NCBI GenBank assembly: GCA_036380735.1
Contig: DASVEE010000011.1
Span: forward strand, 1-64,000
Direction: 5' to 3'
Source of the DNA: DASVEE01 sp036380735
GTDB taxonomy: Bacteria > Acidobacteriota > Thermoanaerobaculia > Gp7-AA8
Length of the DNA: 64,000 bases
Part shown: positions 10,618 to 18,971 of the stretch, piece after piece
Layout: every line of letters begins with the position of its first letter
Position numbering within the stretch: the first letter of the stretch is position 1
The notes under the pieces: generated by a model
Database searches by the model: none
Told to the model about the DNA's origin: nothing
What the model saw: only the letters and a program-made list of their open reading frames with translations
Made by a program: the position numbers and the translations under genes

Positions 10618-10669
10618 AGTCCTATCAGTCCTATCTGTCCTATAGGTCCTATAGGTCCTATCGTTCCTC
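10618..10669. repeat. 9-bp-unit repeat, single arm, site C
   Basis: Five units in GTCCTAT orientation (CAGTCCTATCAGTCCTATCT and on), ending in the family boundary GTCCTATCGTTCC. No opposite arm is visible, so this is a half element. Its GATAG provides the TAG stop of the 85-residue gene. Confidence 0.8.
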
Positions 10670-10915
10670 TTGCGCGCTCACCTGAGAAAACCCCGTTTCC
10701 TCCACCCGCTCCTTGTTGCGGTCCAGCCTCACCACGATCCATTGGTCGCCCTGGCGTTCCACTTCGATGACGACCGAGGCCCACATGCTGTCTTCGAGGT
10801 TCTCGGACCAGCGGAAGGTGAGGCCGGGCCATTGCGATTCGGGGATGCCGGTCTCGCGCAGGTGTTTTTCCGCCATCTCGATCAGTTCCGGGCCGCCGAC
10901 GTGGTCACAGGGCAT
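10658..10915 (-). CDS. Small protein of unknown function (85 aa)
   Basis: An 85-residue protein beginning MPCDHVGGPELIEMAEKHL, with a beta-rich middle (MWASVVIEVERQGDQWIVVR) and an acidic C-terminus. GAGGAGAT precedes the ATG at 10915, a convincing ribosome site. The stop codon TAG is donated by the adjoining 9-bp repeat arm (GAACGATAG). It is likely co-transcribed with the 59-residue gene downstream and divergent from the giant protein at 11295. No family is recognised. Confidence 0.7.
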   Translation of the reverse strand: MPCDHVGGPELIEMAEKHLRETGIPESQWPGLTFRWSENLEDSMWASVVIEVERQGDQWIVVRLDRNKERVEETGFSQVSAQEER

Positions 10916-11294
10916 CGTGGATCTCCTCGCCGTATCGTACGCGAAGGGTGAGGGGTGGTGTCACCGATCGGTGGCGGCTGTCACGGCACGTCACCGCGAA
11001 CTCCATCCTGTGGAGGCGGTGGTGCCGCGCGGTTACCGCGGCTCGGGTGAGCGCGGGCAGCCGTTCCGGGGTGCGTGCATGCGTAACCCGCTGAGTCTCC
11101 AACGTCGCCATGCGCCGCGCTTCGCGTTATTGCATGCAGATGCACGTTGACGCCGCGCACCGTTGCGGTGACATGGGAGTGACGTGCCGCGAAAGTGCAT
11201 GCAGATACCCGTACTCTCTCATTACGCGTGAAAGGTTGATCCGGATCTTCTGCCACGGGACCACTGATCCAGAAAGAAAGGGAGGAGTGCGTTC
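10916..11294. promoter_or_regulatory. Divergent upstream region with 11-bp direct repeat
   Basis: A 379-bp region between the 85-residue gene and the giant secreted protein. TGCATGCAGAT occurs twice in direct orientation, at 11131-11141 and 11196-11206 (65 bp apart), each containing the TGCATGCA palindrome. This is a candidate regulator site. A Shine-Dalgarno GGGAGGAG lies at 11279-11286. No riboswitch consensus is recognised and no gene is supported here. Confidence 0.45.
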
Positions 11295-14200
11295 ATGAGA
11301 CGAAGAATCATTCCCTGGGTGCAGTTCCTGGTATTGCTGCTCGCCGTGCTGACGGCGCGCGCGGCGCAGGCGCAGTGTCAAATCGACACGGCGCCGGCCA
11401 ACCGGCAGTTGTGGGACGACACCGCCGGCGCCATCACCGTCATCGTGCCGCCGGAGCTGGAGGCACAGTTCGAAACCGCCACCACCGGCTGGAACTCGGC
11501 ATGCGGCGGTGGTGCCGGAGGGTCGCGCAACGCACCCGCGTTCGACGTTCAGGTCGGATCGATGCGCATCGGGAACCAGACGGAGCGCAACAGCATCCTG
11601 GTCGTGATCGAAGATACGCCACGGCAGAATGCGAACGGTCAATACGAGTACGGTCACTGGGGCCGCAACGATCCGATCACGGGGCACGGGAGCGTCATCG
11701 CCATTCCACGTTTCCAGCCCGACGGCGTGACGCCGCTCGATCTCACCAGCGGCGGCATGATCGCCGTCTACATGCACGAGCTCGGGCACGCGCTCGGTCT
11801 CGGGCATGATGCGCCGTCGATCGACGGCATGTCGTGCCGCCCGGGCGTCATGTCGCTGCCCCCCACCAGCGAGATTCACTCGCAGCATTGCGAGATCGTC
11901 AGCGAGGTGCAGGAGCCGGAGTGCGGCAACAGCAGCGTGCAGCCGTTCCTGCTCGCCACGGAAGCGGCGGGACGCGGCGGCCTCGCGGCCTGCCCGGCCG
12001 ATTGCGACTGCCCCGGCGCCGACAACCCCGATCCGCTCGACCGCATCGGCGGGTTCTGCGAACGGTTCCCCGAGGCTTGCCCCGGTGGCGCCGGCGGCGA
12101 TACGCCGTGGTGGGACGATGATCCGTTCGCCAGGGATTGGGGAGTGCAGTGCGAGGTCGTCAGCTGGAGCGACAGCGAAGGCAACTCCGGCTTCTCCGTC
12201 GATTGCCGTGTCATCTACTACATCCTCGCCGCCGGTACGAACACCACCAGCGATGAGACGCAGTTCGAAGGCGACGGTCCGTACGTTCGTCTCGACAGTC
12301 CGACGGAAGGTGCGGCCGTGTCGGGCCGCGTGGAGATCAAGGGCTCGGCGGTATCGCCCGACGGCATCGGCGACATCGCGGTCTGGCTCGACGATCAGCC
12401 GATCACGCTCGAGGAGTGGAAGACCGGCCAGCCATGGGGCAACTGCACGCATCCGCGCGGCGGGAACGATCCCGATTGTCCGAACGTCGGCTTCTCCGGC
12501 TTCCTCGACACCAGCAAGCTCTCACCGGGCGAGCACCGGCTGCAGATCGTGGCGGTGGACCGGCGCAATCCGTATCCGCGGCCGGGCATGATGGAGCGGA
12601 CGATCATCGTCGGGCGCACGTGCACCGACACGACCAAGCCGACGATCACGCTCACCACGCCGGCCGCTGCTGCCACCGTCAGCACCGTCGTGCCGATCGC
12701 CGTCACCGCTGCCGATGACGTCGCGGTGACCAAAGTCCAGTTCTTCCTCAACGGCACGATGATCGGCGAAGACCGTCAGGCGCCGTGGGAGACGCGCTGG
12801 GATTCGCGCCGCGTGCCGAACGGCACGTATGCGCTGAACGCACGCGCCATCGACGCTTGTGAGAACTACCGCATCTCCTCGACCATCCTCATCACGGTCC
12901 TCAACGGCGTCGAGTCGCCGCGCGCCCGGAACGACCGCGCCACGACGAACGTCGGCGTGGGCGTCGTCATCAACGTCTTGCAGAACGACGTCGATCCCGA
13001 CGGACAGGCGCTGAAGCTCGACACGAACGCGGTCGTCGTGGCGCCGAAGCACGGCACCGCGACGCGCGTGTCGGACAGCTCCATCCGCTACATCCCGGCC
13101 GCGGGCTTCAGCGGCAACGATGGCTTCCGCTACAAGATCGTCGACACGACCGGCCGCAGCGACACGGCGTGGGTGACGGTCGAGGTGAGCGGGATCAACG
13201 AACGTCCCGTAGCGGTCGACGACACGGCCTCCGGCCGCACGAATCGCGCGCTCACCATCGACGTGCTCGCGAACGACAGCGATCCGGACAACGACCTCCT
13301 CTCACTCGTCGGCACCGGCATCACGCAGCCGCCGCTGCACGGGCGCGCCGAGCGCGTCTCGCGCACCTCGGTCTCCTACACGCCGGGCCGCGGCTTCACC
13401 GGCACCGATCGCTTCCAGTACGAGATCGGCGACGGCAAAGGGAAACGCGCACGGGCGTGGGTGACGGTGACGATCACCGACACGAACCGGCCGCCGCTGG
13501 CGGTGAACGACTCGGCCTCGACGAGCGGCAATGCCGCGGTCACGATCGACGTCACGGCCAACGACAGCGATCCGGACGGCGACCTCGTGCTGCTCATCAG
13601 CAGCCCCATCGTCATCGCGCCGCAGCACGGCACGGCGACGAAGGTTTCGGGCAGCAGCATCGTCTACCGGCCGGCGAACGGCTACACCGGCAGCGACACG
13701 TTCCAGTACGAGATCGGTGACGGCAACGGCAAACGCGCCCGGGCGACCGTGACGGTCACGATTGCGGCGCTGAACCGCGCGCCGGTGGCGGAGAACGACG
13801 CCGCGACCACGACGACCAGCACCGCCATCACCATCAACGTCACGGCGAACGACAGCGATCCGGACGGCGACCCTCTCACCGTCACCGGGATCACCGCGGC
13901 GCCGGCGAACGGCTCCGCGGTCAAAGTCAGCGCGAGCAGCATCACGTACGCGCCGCGCAGCGGCTTCACGGGCAGCGACACGTTCCAGTACGAGGTCGGT
14001 GACGGCCGCGGACTGCGCAGCCGCGCGACCGTGACGCTGACGGTCAACGCGACCGGCGGCGGCAACCGCAACCCGGTGGCCGTCGACGACAGCGTGACGA
14101 CGCGCCGCGACACCGCCATCGACATCAACGTCACCGCGAATGACAGCGATCCGGACGGCGATCCCGTCACGCTGATCACCGCGCCGATCATCGTGGCTCC

Positions 14201-16910
14201 GGCCCACGGCACGGCGACGAAGCTGAGCGGCTCGACGATCCGCTATACACCGGCGGCGAACTGGGTCGGCACCGCGACGTTCCTGTACGAAGCCGGCGAC
14301 GGACGCGGCGCACGCACGCGTGCCTGGGTCACGATCGCCGTCACGGATACGAACAACCGTCCCATCGGCCGCGACGACGCGGCGCGCGTCGCCCCCAACG
14401 GTGAAGTGTCGATCAACGTCACGGCGAACGACACCGATCCGGACGGCGACGCCGTCACGCTCATCGGCAGCCCCGTCGTGACGGCGCCGCTTCACGGCAC
14501 CGCCGTGAAGGTCAACGGCAGCACGATCAAGTACACGCCCACGGCGGGCTACTACGGCACCGACCGTTTCCAGTACGAAGCCGGTGACGGCCACGGCGCG
14601 CGCACGCGTGCCTGGGTCGACGTCACGGTGACGTACGAGGTGATCTGGGCCGCGTACGAGATCGCGAACATGGCTCCGCTGGCGACGAACGATCTGATCG
14701 TCTCGCGCCAGGGCGAAACGTTGCTTAACCTCGTCACCAACGATCTCGATCCCGATCACGATTACCTGGCGCTGACGGCGCAGCCGGTCGTGACGGCGCC
14801 GCAGCACGGCGCGATCCGCCGCGTTTCCGACACGGCCGTGGCGTACACGCCGGGCAGCGGTTTCAGCGGCAACGACGCGTTCGAATACGAGGTGGCCGAT
14901 CCGAACGGCGTCACGTCGCGCGCCTGGGTCGCGGTGTATGTACCGGCGGAGAACGAGCCGCCCCTCGCCGCCGCCGACAGCGCCATCGTCGCCGCCGGCC
15001 GTCAGGTCACGCTCGGCGTGCTGGCCAACGACAGCGACCCGAATGTCGACACGCTCCAGTTGACGGAGGTCGGCGTGGCCACGTGGCCCTCGCACGGCAT
15101 CGTCCGGCGCCTTTCGTCGCGCGAGCTCGTCTACCTGCCGCAGGACGGTTACGTCGGTCCCGATTCGTTCGAGTACGAGGTGACGGACGGCCGTGGCGCC
15201 ACCGCACGCGCGCTGGTTTCGCTGACGATCACGGACCAGAACGTCGCGCCGCGCGCCGTGGCCGACAGCTTCGCCACCGACGCCAACGTCGCGGTCGCGC
15301 TGCCGGTGCTGGCCAACGACACCGATCCGAACGGCGATGCCCTGCGCGTCGTCTCGTCGTCGCAGCCGGCGCATGGCTCGGTGACGTGGGATCCGGATCC
15401 GACCGCGCCCGGCGTCTACACGCCGCATCCCGGTTACAGCGGCAGCGACAGCTTCACGTACACCATCAGCGATGCCGCCGGCGTCGAAGCCTCGGCCACC
15501 GTCAGCATCACCGTCCGTCCGCTCCGCCGCGCGCCGTACGTCCAGAACGACACGGCCGAGACGAAGACGCTGACGCCGGTGCTCATCGGCGTACTGGCGA
15601 ACGATTTCGACCTCGACGGCAACCGCCTCACCGTCAAGTCGGTCTCCACCCCGGCGAAGGGGACGGTGGCCATCACTCACGGTAGTGAGTCCGTCACCTA
15701 CACTCCCGCGGCCGCGCACTCCGGCGTCGTGACGTTCACCTACGTCGCGGCCGACGGCACGGGGCTGGAGTCGACGGCCACCGTGACGGTGACGGTGAAG
15801 AACGAAGCGCCGCAGCCGCGCAACGATTCGTTCGCCGGCATCGAGGACACCGTCATCTCCTACGGCGCGTACCAATTCCTCGGCAATGACACCGATCCCG
15901 ACGGCCACGAGCTGAAGATCATCGCGGTCACGCAGCCGGCCAACGGCACGCTGCAGTACCCGGCGGATTTCAGCTCGTTCAGCTACAAACCGAAAGCCGA
16001 GTGGAGCGGCAACGACGGCTTCTTCTACACCGTCAGCGACGGCTTCGGCGGCACGGCGCAGGCGTACGTGCAGATTGGCGTGCGCTTCATCAACGATGCA
16101 CCGGTCGCGAACACCGATACGTTCACGGTCTACAAGAACCAGCTTCTGACGATCACCCAGGCGCAGGTGGTGGCGAACGACACGGACGTCGAAGGTCACT
16201 CGATCAGCGTCTACTCGGTCGGTGCCGCGACGAACGGCTCGACGCTGAAACTGGCGAACGGCTCGATCGAGTACCGCCCGTACGGTGAGTTCACCGGCAG
16301 CGATTCCTTCGAGTACATGGTGCAGGACGGCGGCGGCGCGTACGCCTCCGGCCGCATCAACATCACGGTGCTGCAGGATACGAAGCCGGTGCCGAACTTC
16401 ACGGTGACGTGCAACGGACGGGCGTGCGTCTTCGATGCGAGCTCGTCGACCGACGACCGCGGCATCGTGCTGTATCAGTGGACGCTCGGCAACAACCAGG
16501 CGGCGTCGGGGAAGACGTTCAACTACACGTACCAGGCAGGCGGCGTCTACGCCGTGCGCCTGACCGTGCAGGACACGCTCGGCCAGACTGCCATCGTGCA
16601 GAAGACCATCATCGTGACGGAGCCGCCTCCCGACGCGCGCGATGATTCGTATTCCTGGCGCAAGGGATACGCGCGGTACATCGAATACACGGCGATGCTG
16701 GCCAACGACGTCGACCCGAACAACGACACACTGACCGTGCAGTCGGTCGACTCCGCGCTGACCAGCGGCACCGTCACGTGCGATACGACCGGCTGCCTGT
16801 TCACGCCGCCGTCGAGCTACTGGTACGGCCAGACCACGTTCAAGTACACCGTCAGCGACGGCCACGGCCAGACCGATACGGCGACGGTGACGATCAACTT
16901 CACGTTCTGA
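11295..16910 (+). CDS. Giant secreted matrixin-like protein with cadherin-like repeats and PKD
   Basis: An 1871-residue exported protein. After a signal peptide (MRRRIIPWVQFLVLLLAVL...AQAQ) comes a matrixin-like zinc metalloprotease domain with HELGHALGLGH at residues 161-171 and a Met-turn candidate in PGVMSLP. A Cys-rich linker follows, then Ig-like domains (VRLDSPTEGAAVSGRVEIKG and ITLTTPAAAATVSTVVPIAV). From about residue 540 there are 13 cadherin-like/Ig-like repeats of about 85-95 residues, each marked by a V-x-A-N-D-x-D-P-D-G-D motif (for example INVTANDSDPDGDPVTL). A PKD domain (VFDASSSTDDRGIVLYQW) sits between repeats 12 and 13. The Asp-rich motifs suggest calcium-dependent rigidity. 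The middle repeats are nearly identical at DNA level, indicating recent duplication. A ribosome site GGGAGGAG precedes the start. Likely a long surface or extracellular stalk carrying a protease; no sorting signal is evident. Confidence 0.9.
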   Translation: MRRRIIPWVQFLVLLLAVLTARAAQAQCQIDTAPANRQLWDDTAGAITVIVPPELEAQFETATTGWNSACGGGAGGSRNAPAFDVQVGSMRIGNQTERNSILVVIEDTPRQNANGQYEYGHWGRNDPITGHGSVIAIPRFQPDGVTPLDLTSGGMIAVYMHELGHALGLGHDAPSIDGMSCRPGVMSLPPTSEIHSQHCEIVSEVQEPECGNSSVQPFLLATEAAGRGGLAACPADCDCPGADNPDPLDRIGGFCERFPEACPGGAGGDTPWWDDDPFARDWGVQCEVVSWSDSEGNSGFSVDCRVIYYILAAGTNTTSDETQFEGDGPYVRLDSPTEGAAVSGRVEIKGSAVSPDGIGDIAVWLDDQPITLEEWKTGQPWGNCTHPRGGNDPDCPNVGFSGFLDTSKLSPGEHRLQIVAVDRRNPYPRPGMMERTIIVGRTCTDTTKPTITLTTPAAAATVSTVVPIAVTAADDVAVTKVQFFLNGTMIGEDRQAPWETRWDSRRVPNGTYALNARAIDACENYRISSTILITVLNGVESPRARNDRATTNVGVGVVINVLQNDVDPDGQALKLDTNAVVVAPKHGTATRVSDSSIRYIPAAGFSGNDGFRYKIVDTTGRSDTAWVTVEVSGINERPVAVDDTASGRTNRALTIDVLANDSDPDNDLLSLVGTGITQPPLHGRAERVSRTSVSYTPGRGFTGTDRFQYEIGDGKGKRARAWVTVTITDTNRPPLAVNDSASTSGNAAVTIDVTANDSDPDGDLVLLISSPIVIAPQHGTATKVSGSSIVYRPANGYTGSDTFQYEIGDGNGKRARATVTVTIAALNRAPVAENDAATTTTSTAITINVTANDSDPDGDPLTVTGITAAPANGSAVKVSASSITYAPRSGFTGSDTFQYEVGDGRGLRSRATVTLTVNATGGGNRNPVAVDDSVTTRRDTAIDINVTANDSDPDGDPVTLITAPIIVAPAHGTATKLSGSTIRYTPAANWVGTATFLYEAGDGRGARTRAWVTIAVTDTNNRPIGRDDAARVAPNGEVSINVTANDTDPDGDAVTLIGSPVVTAPLHGTAVKVNGSTIKYTPTAGYYGTDRFQYEAGDGHGARTRAWVDVTVTYEVIWAAYEIANMAPLATNDLIVSRQGETLLNLVTNDLDPDHDYLALTAQPVVTAPQHGAIRRVSDTAVAYTPGSGFSGNDAFEYEVADPNGVTSRAWVAVYVPAENEPPLAAADSAIVAAGRQVTLGVLANDSDPNVDTLQLTEVGVATWPSHGIVRRLSSRELVYLPQDGYVGPDSFEYEVTDGRGATARALVSLTITDQNVAPRAVADSFATDANVAVALPVLANDTDPNGDALRVVSSSQPAHGSVTWDPDPTAPGVYTPHPGYSGSDSFTYTISDAAGVEASATVSITVRPLRRAPYVQNDTAETKTLTPVLIGVLANDFDLDGNRLTVKSVSTPAKGTVAITHGSESVTYTPAAAHSGVVTFTYVAADGTGLESTATVTVTVKNEAPQPRNDSFAGIEDTVISYGAYQFLGNDTDPDGHELKIIAVTQPANGTLQYPADFSSFSYKPKAEWSGNDGFFYTVSDGFGGTAQAYVQIGVRFINDAPVANTDTFTVYKNQLLTITQAQVVANDTDVEGHSISVYSVGAATNGSTLKLANGSIEYRPYGEFTGSDSFEYMVQDGGGAYASGRINITVLQDTKPVPNFTVTCNGRACVFDASSSTDDRGIVLYQWTLGNNQAASGKTFNYTYQAGGVYAVRLTVQDTLGQTAIVQKTIIVTEPPPDARDDSYSWRKGYARYIEYTAMLANDVDPNNDTLTVQSVDSALTSGTVTCDTTGCLFTPPSSYWYGQTTFKYTVSDGHGQTDTATVTINFTF

Positions 16911-16917
16911 TGTGCGG

Positions 16918-16946
16918 CTGGGCGCGCGCGCGATGCGCGCGCCCAG
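16918..16946 (+). terminator. Hairpin after the giant protein gene
   Basis: CTGGGCGCGCGC and GCGCGCGCCCAG pair around GCGAT, 8 bp past the stop codon, followed by CGATTTCGTTTTC. It is a plausible terminator though the T tract is interrupted. Confidence 0.6.
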
Positions 16947-16952
16947 CGATTT

Positions 16953-17059
16953 CGTTTTCGGTTGTTGGTTTTCGCTTTTTCGGTTGTCCGTGCTGCGCTT
17001 GGCTGGGACAACGTCGTGTACCGCAAAACCGAAAACCGAAAACCGAAAACCGATAACCC
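16953..17059. repeat. 7-bp-unit inverted-repeat hairpin, copy c
   Basis: A left arm of TTTTCGG/TTGTTGG/TTTTCGC units and a right arm of four AAAACCG units flank GTGCTGCGCTTGGCTGGGAC. It lies between the giant gene and the arsR-like gene. Confidence 0.82.
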
Positions 17060-17103
17060 AACCCCGCCCGTCCCATCCGCGCACGCGAATGTATACTTCT
17101 CCC

Positions 17104-17496
17104 ATGAAACCGGATCTGGTCACGCTCTTTCAGGCGCTTGGGGATCGTACGCGGTTGCGGATTCTCAATCTGCTGGCGGCGGGGGAGGTCTGCGTCTGCT
17201 ACTTCGTCGAGGTGCTGGGCGACAGCCAGCCGAAGGTGTCGCGGCATCTGGCGTACCTGCGGCGGGCGGGGCTGGTCTCGGCGCGGCGGGAGGGGAAGTG
17301 GATTCACTACTCGCTCGCGCGCCCCGCGGAGCCCGCGGCCGCTAGCGTCCTCGACGCCACCCTCGGCGCACTGACGTCTGACCGGCAGATGCAGCGAGAC
17401 GTTGCGGCGCTGGAGCGCGCGTGCTGCGCGACGAAGCTGCCGGCGACGCTGCAGAACGCGCCGAAGCCGACGCTGACGAACAGCCGCACGGCGTGA
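17104..17496 (+). CDS. ArsR-family repressor (arsenite or thiol sensing)
   Basis: A 130-residue winged-helix repressor. The ArsR fold covers about residues 5-90, with recognition helix DSQPKVSRHLAYLRRAGLV and wing VSARREGKWIHYSL. The C30-V-C32 pair in GEVCVCYF sits where classical ArsR proteins hold the arsenite-binding ELCVC motif, and a second C107-C108 pair lies near the C-terminus. That suggests a trivalent-metalloid sensor; a persulfide-sensing role (BigR/SqrR-like, which also use an N- and a C-terminal cysteine) is an alternative. There is no Shine-Dalgarno sequence. TATACT at 17092-17097 is ideally placed as a -10 element for transcription starting at the ATG, so the mRNA may be leaderless. 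Its stop overlaps the permease start (TGATG). Confidence 0.92.
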   Translation: MKPDLVTLFQALGDRTRLRILNLLAAGEVCVCYFVEVLGDSQPKVSRHLAYLRRAGLVSARREGKWIHYSLARPAEPAAASVLDATLGALTSDRQMQRDVAALERACCATKLPATLQNAPKPTLTNSRTA

Positions 17497-18206
17497 TGTA
17501 CGAAGCGCTCGTCGTCATCGCCTCGTTCGCCGGTGGGTTCGTGGCGTCGCTGGCTGGCTTCGGGATCGGCAGCCTCATGACGCCGCTCCTCGCCGCGCGC
17601 TACGGGATGAAGCTGGCGGTACCGATGGTGGCGATCCCGCACGTCGTCGGCACGGCGGTGCGCTTCTGGGCGCTGCGCAAAGAGCTCGACCGCCACGTGC
17701 TGCTGACCTTCGGCCTCACCAGCGCGGCGGGCGGTCTCGTCGGCGCGGTGCTGCACCTCTGGCTCGCCGGCCGCGTGCTCACGCTGATTCTCGCGGCACT
17801 GCTGATCTTCGCCGGCATCACCGGCCTGTTCGAGGTGAAGCTGCGCTTCGGCCCGCGCAGCGCGTGGCTCGCCGGAGCGCTGTCGGGCATGTTCGGAGGG
17901 CTCGTCGGCAATCAGGGCGGCATCCGCGCCGGAGCGATGCTCGGCTTCGACGTGCGGAAGGAAGCGTTCGTCGCCACCGCGACGGCCGTAGGCCTGCTCG
18001 TGGACGGCTTCCGCGTGCCGGTCTATCTCGTACAGCAGGGCGACGAGCTGCTCGGCGTCTGGCGGCTGATCGCCATGGCCACGGTCGCCGTTGTCGTGGG
18101 GACGCTCGTCGGCCGCGCCGTGCTGGGGCGCATCCCCGAAGAGAAGTTCCGGAAAGTGGTGTCGGGGTTGATTCTGCTGCTGGGGATCTCGATGATCTTC
18201 CTATGA
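17496..18206 (+). CDS. TSUP (TauE/SafE) family membrane permease
   Basis: A 236-residue inner-membrane protein with about eight hydrophobic segments. The two-halves TSUP pattern is visible: an N-terminal FAGGFVASLAGFGIGSLMTP motif and a second-half SGMFGGLVGNQGGIRAGAM motif, both conserved in TauE/SafE. The family moves sulfite, sulfonates and other small sulfur-containing or organic anions. The ATG at 17496 overlaps the repressor stop by one base, and its own stop overlaps the acetyltransferase start (ATGA). Control by an ArsR protein points to a sulfur- or arsenic-related efflux role, but substrate cannot be read from sequence. Confidence 0.92.
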   Translation: MYEALVVIASFAGGFVASLAGFGIGSLMTPLLAARYGMKLAVPMVAIPHVVGTAVRFWALRKELDRHVLLTFGLTSAAGGLVGAVLHLWLAGRVLTLILAALLIFAGITGLFEVKLRFGPRSAWLAGALSGMFGGLVGNQGGIRAGAMLGFDVRKEAFVATATAVGLLVDGFRVPVYLVQQGDELLGVWRLIAMATVAVVVGTLVGRAVLGRIPEEKFRKVVSGLILLLGISMIFL

Positions 18207-18913
18207 ACGTGGAGCGCTACCTCGCGCGGATCGGGTACACCGGGCCGCGCACCGCGAACGACGAAACGCTGCACGAGCTGCACCGGCGGCACCTGCTCAG
18301 CGTGCCGTTCGAGAACCTCGACATCCACTGGAAGCGGCCGATCGACATCGATGAGGAGCGCTTCCTGGCGAAGATCCTCGCCGAGCGCCGCGGCGGCTTC
18401 TGCTACGAGCTGAACGGCGCCTTCGCCGCGCTGCTGCGCGCGCTCGGCTTCGACGTGCAGTTGCTCTCCGCGCGCGTCGGGCAGAACGCGCCCGACTACG
18501 ACCACATGGCGCTGCGCGTGAACGACCGCTGGCTGGCGGACGTCGGCTTCGGCGATTCGTTCCTCGAGCCGCTCGACCTCACCCTCCGCGACGACCAGCA
18601 TGATCCCGCCGGCATCTTCCGCATCGAAGAACGTAGCGGCGAGCTGGTCATGATCGGCAACGGCGAAGAACAGTTCTTCTTCACCCTGATCCCGCGCCGC
18701 CTCGAGGAGTTCGCCCCGATGTGCCGCTGGCAGCAGACCGCCCCCGAGTCGCACTTTACGCAGAAGCGCGTCTGCAGCGTGGCCACGGAACACGGCCGCA
18801 TCACGTTGACCGGCAATCGCCTGATCGTGAGTGACCGCGGGGTGCGCACCGAAACGCCCATCGCCTCGGAGGAGGAGTGGCGCGCCGCGCTGCGGGAACG
18901 CTTCGGGTTTTGA
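18203..18913 (+). CDS. Arylamine N-acetyltransferase (NAT)
   Basis: A 236-residue cytosolic enzyme that transfers acetyl from acetyl-CoA to arylamines or hydrazines. The Cys-His-Asp triad is visible: C67 in RRGGFCYELN, H101 in DYDHMAL and D113 in ADVGFG. The N-terminal motif LHRRHLLSVPFENLDIH is characteristic. Length is slightly short for the family (usually 260-280) with a compact third domain. The ATGA overlap with the TSUP gene makes it the third member of the ArsR-controlled operon, an uncommon context. Detoxification of an aromatic amine, possibly an amino-aryl arsenical, is an inference only. The stop is TGA, followed at once by the 9-bp hairpin. Confidence 0.93.
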   Translation: MNVERYLARIGYTGPRTANDETLHELHRRHLLSVPFENLDIHWKRPIDIDEERFLAKILAERRGGFCYELNGAFAALLRALGFDVQLLSARVGQNAPDYDHMALRVNDRWLADVGFGDSFLEPLDLTLRDDQHDPAGIFRIEERSGELVMIGNGEEQFFFTLIPRRLEEFAPMCRWQQTAPESHFTQKRVCSVATEHGRITLTGNRLIVSDRGVRTETPIASEEEWRAALRERFGF

Positions 18914-18971
18914 TAGGACGAATAGGACCTATAGGACGAATGGGACTTCGAATCCCGTCCTATTCGTCCTA
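18912..18971. repeat. 9-bp-unit inverted repeat, site D (compact hairpin)
   Basis: GATAGGACGAATAGGACCTA and further units face CCCGTCCTATTCGTCCTATTC around GGGACTTCGAATCCC. It lies between two convergent genes (NAT and the second permease) and provides the TAG stop of the permease (18971-18969), so it may act as a bidirectional terminator. Confidence 0.88.

Noticed and set aside
10916..11294. A riboswitch upstream of the giant protein gene
   Set aside because: I looked for GEMM-type and other known cores and found no matching conserved core, only an 11-bp direct repeat.
13302..17123. A 1273-codon open frame on the minus strand opposite the giant protein gene
   Set aside because: It is antisense to a strongly supported gene; its Arg/Val/Asp-rich translation is what GC-rich repeated codons give in the opposite frame. 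Similar long antisense frames opposite the receptor genes (for example 29160-32255 and 34036-37050) were rejected for the same reason.
18940..18965. GGGACTTCGAATCCC resembling a tRNA T-arm
   Set aside because: There is no acceptor, D or anticodon arm around it; it is the tip of a 9-bp-unit hairpin.
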